Below are positions 33,838 to 41,754 of a DNA stretch of 64,000 nt, piece by piece. Source of the DNA: Flavobacteriaceae bacterium PS02338. Lineage in GTDB: Bacteria > Bacteroidota > Bacteroidia > Sphingobacteriales > Sphingobacteriaceae. The position numbers and the translations under genes were made by a program. The notes below the pieces were generated by a model. It was not told the DNA's origin, did not search any database, and saw nothing but the letters and a program-made list of their open reading frames with translations. The DNA is taken from assembly GCA_029959615.1 (NCBI GenBank), contig JASCOD010000001.1, positions 1,178,001 through 1,242,000 on the forward strand, read 5' to 3'. Numbering within the stretch: the stretch's first letter is position 1; every line of letters starts with the position of its first letter.

Positions 33838-33920
33838 CCATGATGGTTTTGCCTTTTGCATAAGGATATTTTAAACTCATCATGGCTCATCGACTATTAA
33901 AAGATAAAAATATCCGATGA
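33838..33920 (+). promoter_or_regulatory. Structured def leader with interlocked pairings and short frames
   Basis: CCATGATG (33838-33845) is complementary to CATCATGG (33878-33885), and GGATATTTT (33864-33872), lying in the loop of that pair, is complementary to AAAATATCC (33907-33915) just before the def ATG. Both pairs together would form an H-type pseudoknot; otherwise they are separate long-range stems. Two tiny frames are also present: 33833-33874 (13 codons) and 33882-33920 (MAHRLLKDKNIR), whose TGA overlaps the def ATG as ATGA. No known riboswitch family is recognised. Confidence 0.45.
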
Positions 33921-34474
33921 AACTATCAATTGTAGCCTATGGCGATCCCGTATTAAAAAAGGTTTGTGAGCCAATAGACGAAAATTACCCAAATTTGAGC
34001 GAACTGATTGAGAATATGTGGGAGACAATGTATAATGCGAGTGGTGTAGGTTTAGCAGCTCCGCAAATTGGTTTGCCTATTCGTTTATTTCTGGTTGATA
34101 CTGGTGACAATGACGATGAGCCCCGTTACAAAAAAGTATTCATCAATGCTCGGATTTTAGAGGAAACAGGCGAACCTTGGGGCTTTACCGAAGGTTGTTT
34201 AAGTATCCCTGAAATTAGAGAGGAGGTTTTTCGCAAACCTAATGTTTTGATTAGTTATTATGACGAAAACTGGCAGCAACATGAAGAGCAGGTTTCTGGC
34301 TTTGCGGCTCGAGTAATTCAGCATGAATACGATCACATCGAAGGGAAATTGTTTACGGAAAAAATTAATATGTTGCGCAAGCAGTTGATCAAAGGTAAGC
34401 TAGATAAGATTTCTAAAGGAGAGGTGCATCCAGATTATAAAATGAAATTTCCTAGACAGAATAAGAAAAGATAA
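33917..34474 (+). CDS. def: Peptide deformylase
   Basis: This 185-residue metal enzyme removes the formyl group from new proteins. All three motifs are present: GVGLAAPQ (43-50), EGCLS with ligand C94, and QHEYDH with H136, E137 and H140. Length fits type 1 deformylases. It has its own -7 box and a leader with possible structure, and a strong bidirectional terminator follows one base after the stop. The usual partner fmt is not next to it. Confidence 0.97.
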   Translation: MKLSIVAYGDPVLKKVCEPIDENYPNLSELIENMWETMYNASGVGLAAPQIGLPIRLFLVDTGDNDDEPRYKKVFINARILEETGEPWGFTEGCLSIPEIREEVFRKPNVLISYYDENWQQHEEQVSGFAARVIQHEYDHIEGKLFTEKINMLRKQLIKGKLDKISKGEVHPDYKMKFPRQNKKR

Positions 34475-34513
34475 AAACAGAAAGCCCCGATTAATTCGGG
34501 GCTTTCTGTTTTT
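34475..34513. terminator. Bidirectional intrinsic terminator between def and the GHL10 gene
   Basis: AAACAGAAAGCCCCGA (34475-34490), a 5-base loop, and TCGGGGCTTTCTGTTT form a perfect 16-pair stem, flanked by A and T runs, so it can stop both convergent genes. Confidence 0.95.
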
Positions 34514-34540
34514 AAGACTTACGAAGTTTCAAAAACTTCC

Positions 34541-36634
34541 TTACAAAACTATCAATTTAATGTTTTTCTTAAAAGTATTGTCTGTCAAAGTCAAAATGTA
34601 TTGTCCTTTTGGCAATTCATTCTTTAATCCCAGTTGGTATTGATTAGATCCGCTTTGGGTATCGAATTCTTCTTCGTGAACCACTTGTCCATATAGGTTG
34701 ATCAGCCTTGTTTTAATTGATTTCCCCAAAAAATTATCTAAGCTAAAATTGATATCCTTCTGTGTTGGATTGGGAAATGCTTTTGCATTCACTATAATCA
34801 ACTCGTTGAAATCAACAGAAGTAAATTCGGGTTTAGACGTAACTCCATTTTTATCAAACTGTGTTAAGCGATAATAGTTTGTGCCGTTAAATGGATTGCT
34901 GTCAAAAGCTATATAATTTCTAACTGCATTTGTATTTTCTGCACTAGAATTCTGTTTGTCTAAATAACTAAAAATACCATTTGCCCCTGCTTTTTCAATC
35001 AAGAAGTAATCGCTGTTGGTCTCGCTTGCAGTAGACCATTCTATTTTTATTCTGTTATTGTCTTTTTTTGCCGCAAAGTTGATGAGCTTAACAGGTAATA
35101 CCGTTGGATCGGCAACTATGTTACTGGCAACGCTTTCATTGCTAATTCTATCTAGAGAAGTAACGGCATAATAATAGGAAGTGCCTGCTCCTGGAGTAAC
35201 TGCATTGTCAGTATAACTAACGTCGGTGCTCGGGATGATGGCTATTAAGCTTGCTGAGTTGTTGTAGTCGATAGTTGAAGAGGTTGAACGGTAAACAGCA
35301 TACCTCACCACTTTTTGTAGCTCGTCGGTAGTTGTGGCCGGGGCTGTCCACGTAAGTTTTGTTTTTCCCGATTGAAGGCTTGCGGCTAGAGTTGTAGGTT
35401 CAGCGGGAGCAGTGTTATCTATCCAAGTCATTGCCGGGATGATAGCTGGAGTGTTATACTGACTTGCTAATAATTTTGTTCTAAAACTATTTTTGTTAGC
35501 GTTTAGCGTTGTTGTATTATAGTATGATGCCCCCTTAAGGTTGCTAGTTGCTCTAATCATGTCGATTTGTTGGGGGATTTCATTAGTGTTAGTTTCAAAA
35601 ACCCCAGGATAATTTGTAGCATCTCCAACTTTATACGCGGCAATTCCAATAGTGATGTGTCTGGTAGTGTTAATTCCGTTCCACCAAGGAATTAATTTTT
35701 GGAAGTCGGAACCCGTTTGACCTATATACCAATAAACTTGTGGGGTTAAATAGTCTAGCAACGATTGTTCAAGCCAAACTTTTGTGTCAGCATAATGACT
35801 GTTGTAATGCTGTGTTGTTCCAGTGCCTGTATCTGAGCCTTCTGGGTATTGTGCTGTTTTACTTCTGTAAATTCCAGAAGGTGATACGCCAAGTTTTACC
35901 CAGGGTTTTATTGCTTTAATTGTTGCATTAGTTTCTGAAATTAGTAATGTTATATTATTTCTTCTCCAATCATCTATGTTTGTATACCCTCTTGGTTCAT
36001 CGGCAAAAGTTGTGGCATCCTGAGTGGATAGGTTTGTTTGGTAGAAATAATCGTCGTAATGTATGCCATCGACATCATAATTGTTTACAATTTCGCTAAC
36101 AACTGCCTTAATATGATTTCTCACAGCTGTCAAACCTGGATCAAGATAATGTACTGCACCATTCACTAAAACCCTAATCCCGGCTTGTTTTGCCGGATGT
36201 GTTGATGGTAAACTGTTATAGCTGCTTACTGATGTAGCCACTCTATATGGATTTAGCCAAGCATGTAATTCCAGACCACGTTTATGTGCCTCGTCAATTA
36301 CAAATTGTAAAGGATCAAATAAATTTGGAGGAGTTCCGTTATAAGTTCCTGTTAGTAAAGTTGACCATGGAACCAAATTACTTTTGTACATCGCATCAGA
36401 AATATTTCTAACCTGAAAAAAAACAGTGTTTATATTTAGGTTTTTATAACTATCTAATATGTCTAATATCTTTTGTTTCTGACTCGCTTGATTGGTATTG
36501 GTATTTGGTAGGTTCGGCCAATCAATAGCTGAATGGGTGGTTAGCCAAGCTGCTCTAACTTCTCTTTTTGGATTTTGTGAAAATGCGGTAATTTGCAGTA
36601 AAAGAAGGGTTGGTAAAAGTAAAATTTTTCTCAT
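34541..36634 (-). CDS. Secreted GHL10-family protein with type IX sorting domain
   Basis: This 697-residue protein has a signal peptide (1-19), a glycosyl-hydrolase-like 10 (DUF187) domain at about 23-395 (REVRAAWLTTHSAIDWPN, VFFQVRNISDAMYKSNLVPWS, LELHAWLNPYRV, YDVDGIHYDDYFY, YLTPQVYWYIGQ), a fibronectin type III-like domain (about 415-505), a linker (LPVKLINFAAKKDNNRIKIEWST) and a C-terminal sorting domain (about 613-697: AKAFPNPTQKDINFSL) that directs type IX secretion. Relatives include the YngK/DigH group, which act on denuded peptidoglycan glycans; the substrate here is not shown. The preceding operon ends in a terminator, so it likely has its own promoter. Confidence 0.9.
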   Translation of the reverse strand: MRKILLLPTLLLLQITAFSQNPKREVRAAWLTTHSAIDWPNLPNTNTNQASQKQKILDILDSYKNLNINTVFFQVRNISDAMYKSNLVPWSTLLTGTYNGTPPNLFDPLQFVIDEAHKRGLELHAWLNPYRVATSVSSYNSLPSTHPAKQAGIRVLVNGAVHYLDPGLTAVRNHIKAVVSEIVNNYDVDGIHYDDYFYQTNLSTQDATTFADEPRGYTNIDDWRRNNITLLISETNATIKAIKPWVKLGVSPSGIYRSKTAQYPEGSDTGTGTTQHYNSHYADTKVWLEQSLLDYLTPQVYWYIGQTGSDFQKLIPWWNGINTTRHITIGIAAYKVGDATNYPGVFETNTNEIPQQIDMIRATSNLKGASYYNTTTLNANKNSFRTKLLASQYNTPAIIPAMTWIDNTAPAEPTTLAASLQSGKTKLTWTAPATTTDELQKVVRYAVYRSTSSTIDYNNSASLIAIIPSTDVSYTDNAVTPGAGTSYYYAVTSLDRISNESVASNIVADPTVLPVKLINFAAKKDNNRIKIEWSTASETNSDYFLIEKAGANGIFSYLDKQNSSAENTNAVRNYIAFDSNPFNGTNYYRLTQFDKNGVTSKPEFTSVDFNELIIVNAKAFPNPTQKDINFSLDNFLGKSIKTRLINLYGQVVHEEEFDTQSGSNQYQLGLKNELPKGQYILTLTDNTFKKNIKLIVL

Positions 36635-36707
36635 ATGCGGTTTTGGTTAGGTTTTTTGTTTGAAGTTAAGTAAAAAGCCGCATATTTACGCATTATTTTG
36701 TAACAAA

Positions 36708-36736
36708 AAAGCTAGCTATCTTTCGATGCTAGCTTT
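36708..36736 (-). terminator. Intrinsic terminator of the sigma/DUF4097 operon
   Basis: AAAGCTAGC (36708-36716) and GCTAGCTTT (36728-36736) pair; on the minus strand the stem is followed by TTTTTTG. It ends the operon whose last gene stops at 36757. Confidence 0.85.
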
Positions 36737-36756
36737 CCATTTATAGTTTGTGTGGT

Positions 36757-37815
36757 TTATTTACGTAGGTAAATCTTGCCGTAAGTAGACTTTAGAATGA
36801 TTTTCTCGCCACCACCATTTAGTTTGCCGTTTACTACAGTCCCCTTGCCAGCGTTAAAATACATTGGAAAATCTGAAGTATAAGTATAAGATAAATCGCT
36901 GATTACTGTTGTGATCTTTTTCTTGTCTTGATTAGCCTTGTCTTTATCACTAACTGCGGCTGCCTTTGCTATAGCTACTGCAGGTGGGGCTGATGGTACT
37001 GGTACGTTATCGGTAGTAACTGTTACCACTCCATTTCCTTTAACCTTAACAGATGATGTGTTACCTATGGTAACTGAGTGAGCATCTTGGCCTTCAGCTT
37101 TGCTTAAAGCTGCTGCCTGACCATATGCATATGCGCTATTTACTTTTACTGGAGCTTCATCAACTACCAATTTTAGATCTTTTGCGGCATACAAAGTTTC
37201 GTACTGTGTATTGATACTCATATCTGCTTTGATATTTTCAGGAACTGTTACATCGATGAAACCGTAAACAGATACTAGAGATATCGGACCTTTGAAAGAT
37301 GGTGTTAATTTTCCTTCAATGTTGCCATAAAGTGTTTTTATACTTATGGGTCCAGTTACATTCTTCAGAGAAATATTTTCGTATTGGGTAGAAGCATCAA
37401 TCTCACTTTGAATGTTGCTTAACGTAATCACGGTAGAGTCCCCAGTAGAAAAACCAGTTGTTTTAAAGGATAAAGCTACACCTTTAGGAAGTTTTACTTT
37501 CAGGGCAAGATCTCTCTCTATAGGCGATACAATAATTAGGTTCTCTTTTTCAGTTACACTAATTCCAATTCCGGTATTATCGAAACCAATATTACTTAAA
37601 GCACTTAGACCGGCCGCTCTAGGATCGTTTGTGTTTTCTTCTTTGCTTGTTACAGAGAAAATGATTTCTTTTCCTTCGTAACCTTCAACATTTAAATTAG
37701 AAACGTTGTTGATTGCCAATTTTCCACCATGTTTTGCTACTTTAAATTCTTTTTGGGCAAATGCTTGTATTACTGTTAAAAGCAATACAGAAGCTATAGT
37801 TGTTATTTTGTTCAT
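36757..37815 (-). CDS. Secreted DUF4097-type putative adhesin-like protein
   Basis: The 352-residue product has a signal peptide (about 1-20, ending QAFA) and a repetitive beta pattern typical of DUF4097 proteins: LAINNVSNLNVEGYEGKEIIFSV, LALKVKLPKGVALSF, ISLKNVTGPISIKTLYGNIEGKL, GPISLVSVYGFIDVTVPENIKADMSINTQYETLYAA, ending IILKSTYGKIYLRK. These form a long beta-helix-like stack. It lies downstream of an ECF sigma gene and a membrane regulator; the same arrangement is common in Bacteroidota and suggests an envelope-sensing role. A Pro/Ala-rich insert (about 270-300) breaks the repeats. Confidence 0.85.
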   Translation of the reverse strand: MNKITTIASVLLLTVIQAFAQKEFKVAKHGGKLAINNVSNLNVEGYEGKEIIFSVTSKEENTNDPRAAGLSALSNIGFDNTGIGISVTEKENLIIVSPIERDLALKVKLPKGVALSFKTTGFSTGDSTVITLSNIQSEIDASTQYENISLKNVTGPISIKTLYGNIEGKLTPSFKGPISLVSVYGFIDVTVPENIKADMSINTQYETLYAAKDLKLVVDEAPVKVNSAYAYGQAAALSKAEGQDAHSVTIGNTSSVKVKGNGVVTVTTDNVPVPSAPPAVAIAKAAAVSDKDKANQDKKKITTVISDLSYTYTSDFPMYFNAGKGTVVNGKLNGGGEKIILKSTYGKIYLRK

Positions 37816-37827
37816 TTGTTTGTTTAA

Positions 37828-38589
37828 TTATTTGTTCGTTAATAAGGCATAGTATACCTGCTCTTTAACAGCATTTACCGTGAAAGGATTGTTGGCCATT
37901 TCAATCAATTTATCGGTAGTTTCTGGGTTACCATTATTACCCATTATCTTTATCAGTTCTAACTGAACAACCGGGTCTTTTTGTTTGCTTAATCCCGCCA
38001 TAAGTTGTTCGTGTACGTAGTTGTCATTCGAGAATTTAGATAGTACCTCTAATGCTGCCAGCCTTACATTATCATTTCCATCTTCGTTAAAAGTCCTGCA
38101 CAAATCTGTTTTTAACTTTTCATTTAGAGATGCCAATGTCCCTACTTTGATAATTGCATCTAATCTGCTAGCAACCGAAAGACTGTCTACTAAACCATCA
38201 TATATTTCTTGATATGGGTTTGTCTTTGGCAGATGAGTTACTAAATGTTTATTTGCTTTCACTTTTGCCTTTTCTTCGATTGGTAGTGGTACTGTTGCAG
38301 AAGGACTAGGCTGTTCAGCTACATCTTTCGGTTTAGAGGCTATCTGGCTACCAGGTTTTTTTATTTCTGATGTTTCTTGCGACAGGAATAGGTAAGCTCC
38401 GGCCACCATGAACAACGAACAAGCAACTGCTAACCAAGTATAAGCGAGCTTGCGTTTCTTTTGGGCCTCGCGTTCCCGACGCTCTTTCATGTTCCCTAAA
38501 ATATTGCCTAGCATGTTTGGCGGCAAAGCTTCATCTTCAAACGTATCTTTATGCTCTTGGATGTATTGCTTGAAAAAATCACGTTCCAT
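37828..38589 (-). CDS. Membrane-anchored HEAT-repeat protein, probable anti-sigma factor
   Basis: The 253-residue product has a cytoplasmic N-terminus (about 1-46, acidic then Arg/Lys-rich MKERREREAQKKRK), one membrane segment (about 48-67), a linker, and a periplasmic helical domain of HEAT-like repeats (SRLDAIIKVGTLASLNEKL, NVRLAALEVLSKFSNDNYV, PVVQLELIKIMGNNGNPETTDKLIEMA). Its 5' end overlaps the ECF sigma gene by 11 bases. The topology and overlap suggest it holds the sigma factor and senses an envelope signal; no zinc anti-sigma motif (HxxxCxxC) is seen, so this is inference. Confidence 0.75.
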   Translation of the reverse strand: MERDFFKQYIQEHKDTFEDEALPPNMLGNILGNMKERREREAQKKRKLAYTWLAVACSLFMVAGAYLFLSQETSEIKKPGSQIASKPKDVAEQPSPSATVPLPIEEKAKVKANKHLVTHLPKTNPYQEIYDGLVDSLSVASRLDAIIKVGTLASLNEKLKTDLCRTFNEDGNDNVRLAALEVLSKFSNDNYVHEQLMAGLSKQKDPVVQLELIKIMGNNGNPETTDKLIEMANNPFTVNAVKEQVYYALLTNK

Positions 38590-39142
38590 AGTATGCCTTA
38601 TCTTTTAATGTCGTAAAAATCTTTTTCTTAGCCCGATGGTACTGGCTGCGTACTGTTGCATGGTTAATGCCGAGCATTTTCCCAATTTCCTCTTGCCCAA
38701 TGTCTTCAAATAGATGAAGGGTAACAATGGTTCTGTAGCCATCTGGTAAATCTGCAATGGCTTTCTTTATATCATCAATCTGGCACTGAAAAAGCAGCTC
38801 TTCACTAATATCAACTTCTTCATCAGCTACAGTTTCTAAATGGCTATCCTCTGCAAAAACCATTTTTCTTTTTCTCAAAGCAGATATCGCTTGGTTTAAA
38901 GCAATGCGTTTTATCCAGCCTTCAAAATTGCTTTGGTTTTTTAACTTGCCGATCTGTTCAAAGGCTGTGCAAAAAGCTTCTTGTACAATGTCTTCGCTCT
39001 CTGCAGTATTGCCCATTACTCTAAAAACAGCATGGTAAATGCGTTTTGCATATTTGTTGTATAGCATCGCATAGCCTTTTTCTTCGCCGGCTACACATTG
39101 CTTTACCAATTCTTGTTCGTTTATAGAGATACTCAGGTGCAA
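38579..39142 (-). CDS. ECF-type RNA polymerase sigma factor
   Basis: This 187-residue protein has region 2 (EKGYAMLYNKYAKRIYHAVFRVMGNTAESEDIVQEAFCTAFEQIGKLKNQSNFEGWIKRIALNQAISALRKRK) and region 4 (IKKAIADLPDGYRTIVTLHLFEDIGQEEIGKMLGINHATVRSQYHRAKKKI), with no region 1 or 3. It directs transcription of a small regulon, probably including its own operon. No ATG lies before region 2; TTG at 39142 is used with low certainty, and ATT or ATA a few codons away are possible. It overlaps the next gene by 11 bases. Confidence 0.92.
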   Translation of the reverse strand: MHLSISINEQELVKQCVAGEEKGYAMLYNKYAKRIYHAVFRVMGNTAESEDIVQEAFCTAFEQIGKLKNQSNFEGWIKRIALNQAISALRKRKMVFAEDSHLETVADEEVDISEELLFQCQIDDIKKAIADLPDGYRTIVTLHLFEDIGQEEIGKMLGINHATVRSQYHRAKKKIFTTLKDKAYYGT

Positions 39143-39508
39143 GGGTATAAAACTAATTTCTACTAATTTCTTAAAACTTTGTGTTATTCTAGCTTTTGCA
39201 TTAAGCTTTCAGCTACTAATCATCGCACGACGTTTGTTTGTTACTATTTGATAGTCGATAAATCAGTTGTTTTGTTGCACTAGAATTAAAAAAAAATAAA
39301 AATAATTTTTGGTACACTAAGATTAACCCTAGAAGCACTATAGGTGTAAGTTGCATTTAATGGTAGAAATAGAAACGGATCAGCTGTCCATTTTTATAAA
39401 ATAATACCATTCCAATCAACTTATTATGTTACTCCATTCCTGCTCAATTACCAAGCTGGTGTAAAGACGTGAGTGGTAAAGGAGCAATTAGTTAAATGGC
39501 TTCGATCT
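39143..39508. other. 366-base intergenic region, no gene seen
   Basis: This AT-rich gap lies upstream of the sigma operon and downstream of the acyltransferase. It should hold the sigma operon promoter. An A-rich tract lies near 39287-39310. I see no supported RNA gene, repeat or terminator. Confidence 0.5.
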
Positions 39509-40480
39509 TTATTTTCCTAGATATCTATGGATGGGTTGTGCAATAAGATAGTGGATGAATGAAGCCAGGGCAATACTGAATGTTACTTTAAAAATGCCAT
39601 TATTTAGATAAAAATCGTTTTGAGCATTTAGCCATCTGAAGACAAGTATGTGGGTAAGATAGAGCTCGTAACTAATTTTTCCAAAATATTTAAGTAGAAT
39701 ATTAATAGGTTTTATTTGATAGTTTAACAGGTATCCGCAAGCTATAATTAATCCAGGAATGATGATGATGAAGGGTAGCCAATATAAGGCAGATGTCCAC
39801 AGTTGTGTTTCTGTATAGTTTGCATGACAAAAGTATAGAATTACCGTTCCGATTACGGCTGTTAGTATCCAAATCGCTTTATAATTAAATATGCCCTGAT
39901 AGTTTTGTTTCTTGGAAATATGACCTAAATAAATGCCGATCATAAATATCGGAATGCGGCTGTAGCACAGTATTTGAAATCTGGGGAGATGGAAAGTATG
40001 CCATAAGGTGATGGACAGTATGGTTAGTAATGCGGTAATGATAGCGAAAACGTAAATATTAAAAGATACTAGGCGAATAAATAAAGGAGCAATAATGTAG
40101 AGCAAAACCAAACTAGGCACATACCATTCAAAAAAGGCTGATGAGGTGAACCAAAACCCTAGTGTAGAGCTATGAATTATGAAGTTGAGAAAAGTAAGCT
40201 TGTTGTGTAATAGCAGAAAAGCAACTACAAAAAATAAATATATAGGGAAAATGCGAATTAACCTCTTCTGCCAAAATACAATTACATTTTTTGACTGTTG
40301 ATAGGAGTAAACTAAGCCAAAGCCCGAAACAAGTAAAAAAATATCTACCCCGCCATAACCTATGGAAGTTAATTTATTTAAAAGGTTATTTTGAGGATGT
40401 AAATGATATAGTATTACCCATATCATCGCAATACCCATTAGCTCGGTTCTATAATTTTTGATGGCGTTAGTTATATTCAT
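39509..40480 (-). CDS. Acyltransferase 3 family membrane protein (OafA-like)
   Basis: The 323-residue protein has about ten hydrophobic segments and the acyltransferase 3 motifs: RTELMGIAMIWVILYHLH (catalytic His region), GYGGVDIFLLVSGFGLVYSYQ, FWQKRLIRIFPIYLFF and a late LTHILVFRW. Such enzymes O-acetylate or otherwise acylate surface sugars. It stands alone, away from both polysaccharide loci, with gaps of 366 and 282 bases on either side; codon use looks AT-rich, so it may be an accessory insertion. The acceptor is unknown. Confidence 0.9.
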   Translation of the reverse strand: MNITNAIKNYRTELMGIAMIWVILYHLHPQNNLLNKLTSIGYGGVDIFLLVSGFGLVYSYQQSKNVIVFWQKRLIRIFPIYLFFVVAFLLLHNKLTFLNFIIHSSTLGFWFTSSAFFEWYVPSLVLLYIIAPLFIRLVSFNIYVFAIITALLTILSITLWHTFHLPRFQILCYSRIPIFMIGIYLGHISKKQNYQGIFNYKAIWILTAVIGTVILYFCHANYTETQLWTSALYWLPFIIIIPGLIIACGYLLNYQIKPINILLKYFGKISYELYLTHILVFRWLNAQNDFYLNNGIFKVTFSIALASFIHYLIAQPIHRYLGK

Positions 40481-40558
40481 GTGTTTTTAAGACTAGATGG
40501 AAAAATTAATTAACCCGATTGATACTTACAATATTAATTTATTTAGATTAAAGTGACA

Positions 40559-40573
40559 ACACCAGTTTGGTGT
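40559..40573. promoter_or_regulatory. Short palindrome upstream of the acyltransferase
   Basis: ACACCA, spacer GTT, TGGTGT is a perfect six-base inverted repeat 79 bases upstream of the ATG at 40480. It may be an operator; the evidence is the symmetry only. Confidence 0.3.
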
Positions 40574-40762
40574 AGGACAATATTGCCTTCTGTTTTTGCA
40601 GTCAGTCGTCACTTCTTACAGGAATTGAATAGCAACGGTTAGAAATATAAGATTGAGCTATTTCGCCAGTGCGCAGTTAGTTTGCGGTTTTTATCTAGGA
40701 AGGGAAATACCAAAAGTAGGGAAGGGTATTATATGAAAGAAATGGTATGAATGTGGTTTTCT

Positions 40763-41404
40763 CTATTGCTCGGAGCTTCTAGCTTTATCGCCATTGAAAA
40801 TTTCCTGCATCAACCTTCCCCAGGCAAACGGGTTTAATAGAGGATTAGTCTGACGCATATTTACATTCATCATCCTATCAAAATTATACCGATAATTAGA
40901 GTTGGCAATTTCACCACCGTCGCGAGGTAAGGTTAATTTCATACCATTAATGCTCTGCCTAGAAAGATTCTTCTTCGCTATAGCCATATCGTCATCGGCC
41001 ACTTTTAAAGAAAGGAAATCTTTATTAAATTCTTCTACCGTAGCCCAAGGATTAACTCTTACGGTCTTCAAGTAAACGATTTCAGATTTAATTTGAACCA
41101 TCGCCGTATACTTATTGTCTGTGATGGTTTTAGGTAGCACCAAGGTTTTGCTGGTAAAACCAACCGCAGAAAACATAACGGTATCTCCTGGATTGACTAC
41201 AAATGAGAAAAAACCTTGATAATTGGCAGCGTATTTTTGTAGCTTGTTACTTAAGTTGGTAATGGTTACATAGGGCACAACAATATTGCTATCAGCATCG
41301 GTAACAAGACCAGAAAACTGAACTAATTTGTTTTGTTGATTTTTTTCTTGAGCAAAAACCGAACTAACAAAGAATAACAATATGATGGCTAAGTAATATC
41401 TCAT
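40763..41404 (-). CDS. Secreted carboxypeptidase-regulatory-like domain protein
   Basis: This 213-residue protein has a signal peptide (1-18, ending VFAQ) and one CarboxypepD_reg-like domain (about 27-108: VQFSGLVTDADSNIVVPYVTITNLSNKLQKYAANYQGFFSFVVNPGDTVMFSAVGFTSK). The rest is a helical/Asn-rich tail (MKLTLPRDGG, NPFAWGRLMQEIFNGDK). Similar stand-alone proteins are frequent in Bacteroidota and often sit at the outer membrane; function is not known. It lies downstream of NifU/Mrp with a 69-base gap and may be a separate unit. Confidence 0.8.
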   Translation of the reverse strand: MRYYLAIILLFFVSSVFAQEKNQQNKLVQFSGLVTDADSNIVVPYVTITNLSNKLQKYAANYQGFFSFVVNPGDTVMFSAVGFTSKTLVLPKTITDNKYTAMVQIKSEIVYLKTVRVNPWATVEEFNKDFLSLKVADDDMAIAKKNLSRQSINGMKLTLPRDGGEIANSNYRYNFDRMMNVNMRQTNPLLNPFAWGRLMQEIFNGDKARSSEQ

Positions 41405-41473
41405 CTGTAATACAATAATAGAACAAATGTATATGCTATCGAGTTTCTATTTGGTTAAAATGTGTTAAAAGTG

Positions 41474-41719
41474 TTACGCTTGTTCAGCTAAATCAACTGC
41501 AACAACACCTTTAATCTCAGGAACATCTTTCATAATAGCTTGTTCAATACCTGCCTTCATAGTCATGAAACTCATTTTACATGAGCCGCAGTTACCCAAT
41601 AATTTCACTTTTACGATATGGTCTGGTGTAATTTCTTCAATAGCTACATTTCCCCCGTCAGCTATCAGATACGGTCTGATACTTTCTAAAGCTTTCTCTA
41701 CTCGTGCTGTTAAATCCAT
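41474..41719 (-). CDS. NifU C-terminal domain iron-sulfur scaffold
   Basis: This 81-residue NFU-type protein binds a 4Fe-4S cluster through CxxC in LLGNCGSCKMSFMTMK and starts MDLTARVEKALESIRPYLIADGGNVAIEEI. It would carry clusters to target proteins. The ATG at 41719 is chosen; the 14 residues before it are hydrophobic and not part of the domain. It lies 35 bases downstream of Mrp, another cluster carrier, so the pair forms an iron-sulfur maturation operon. Confidence 0.95.
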   Translation of the reverse strand: MDLTARVEKALESIRPYLIADGGNVAIEEITPDHIVKVKLLGNCGSCKMSFMTMKAGIEQAIMKDVPEIKGVVAVDLAEQA

Positions 41720-41754
41720 GATATAATTTTTTAAAATATAAAAGTAGTAAAAAT

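Noticed and set aside
33838..33920. SAM-II or preQ1-type riboswitch before def
   Set aside because: The pseudoknot-like layout prompted the thought, but the conserved words of those families are absent.
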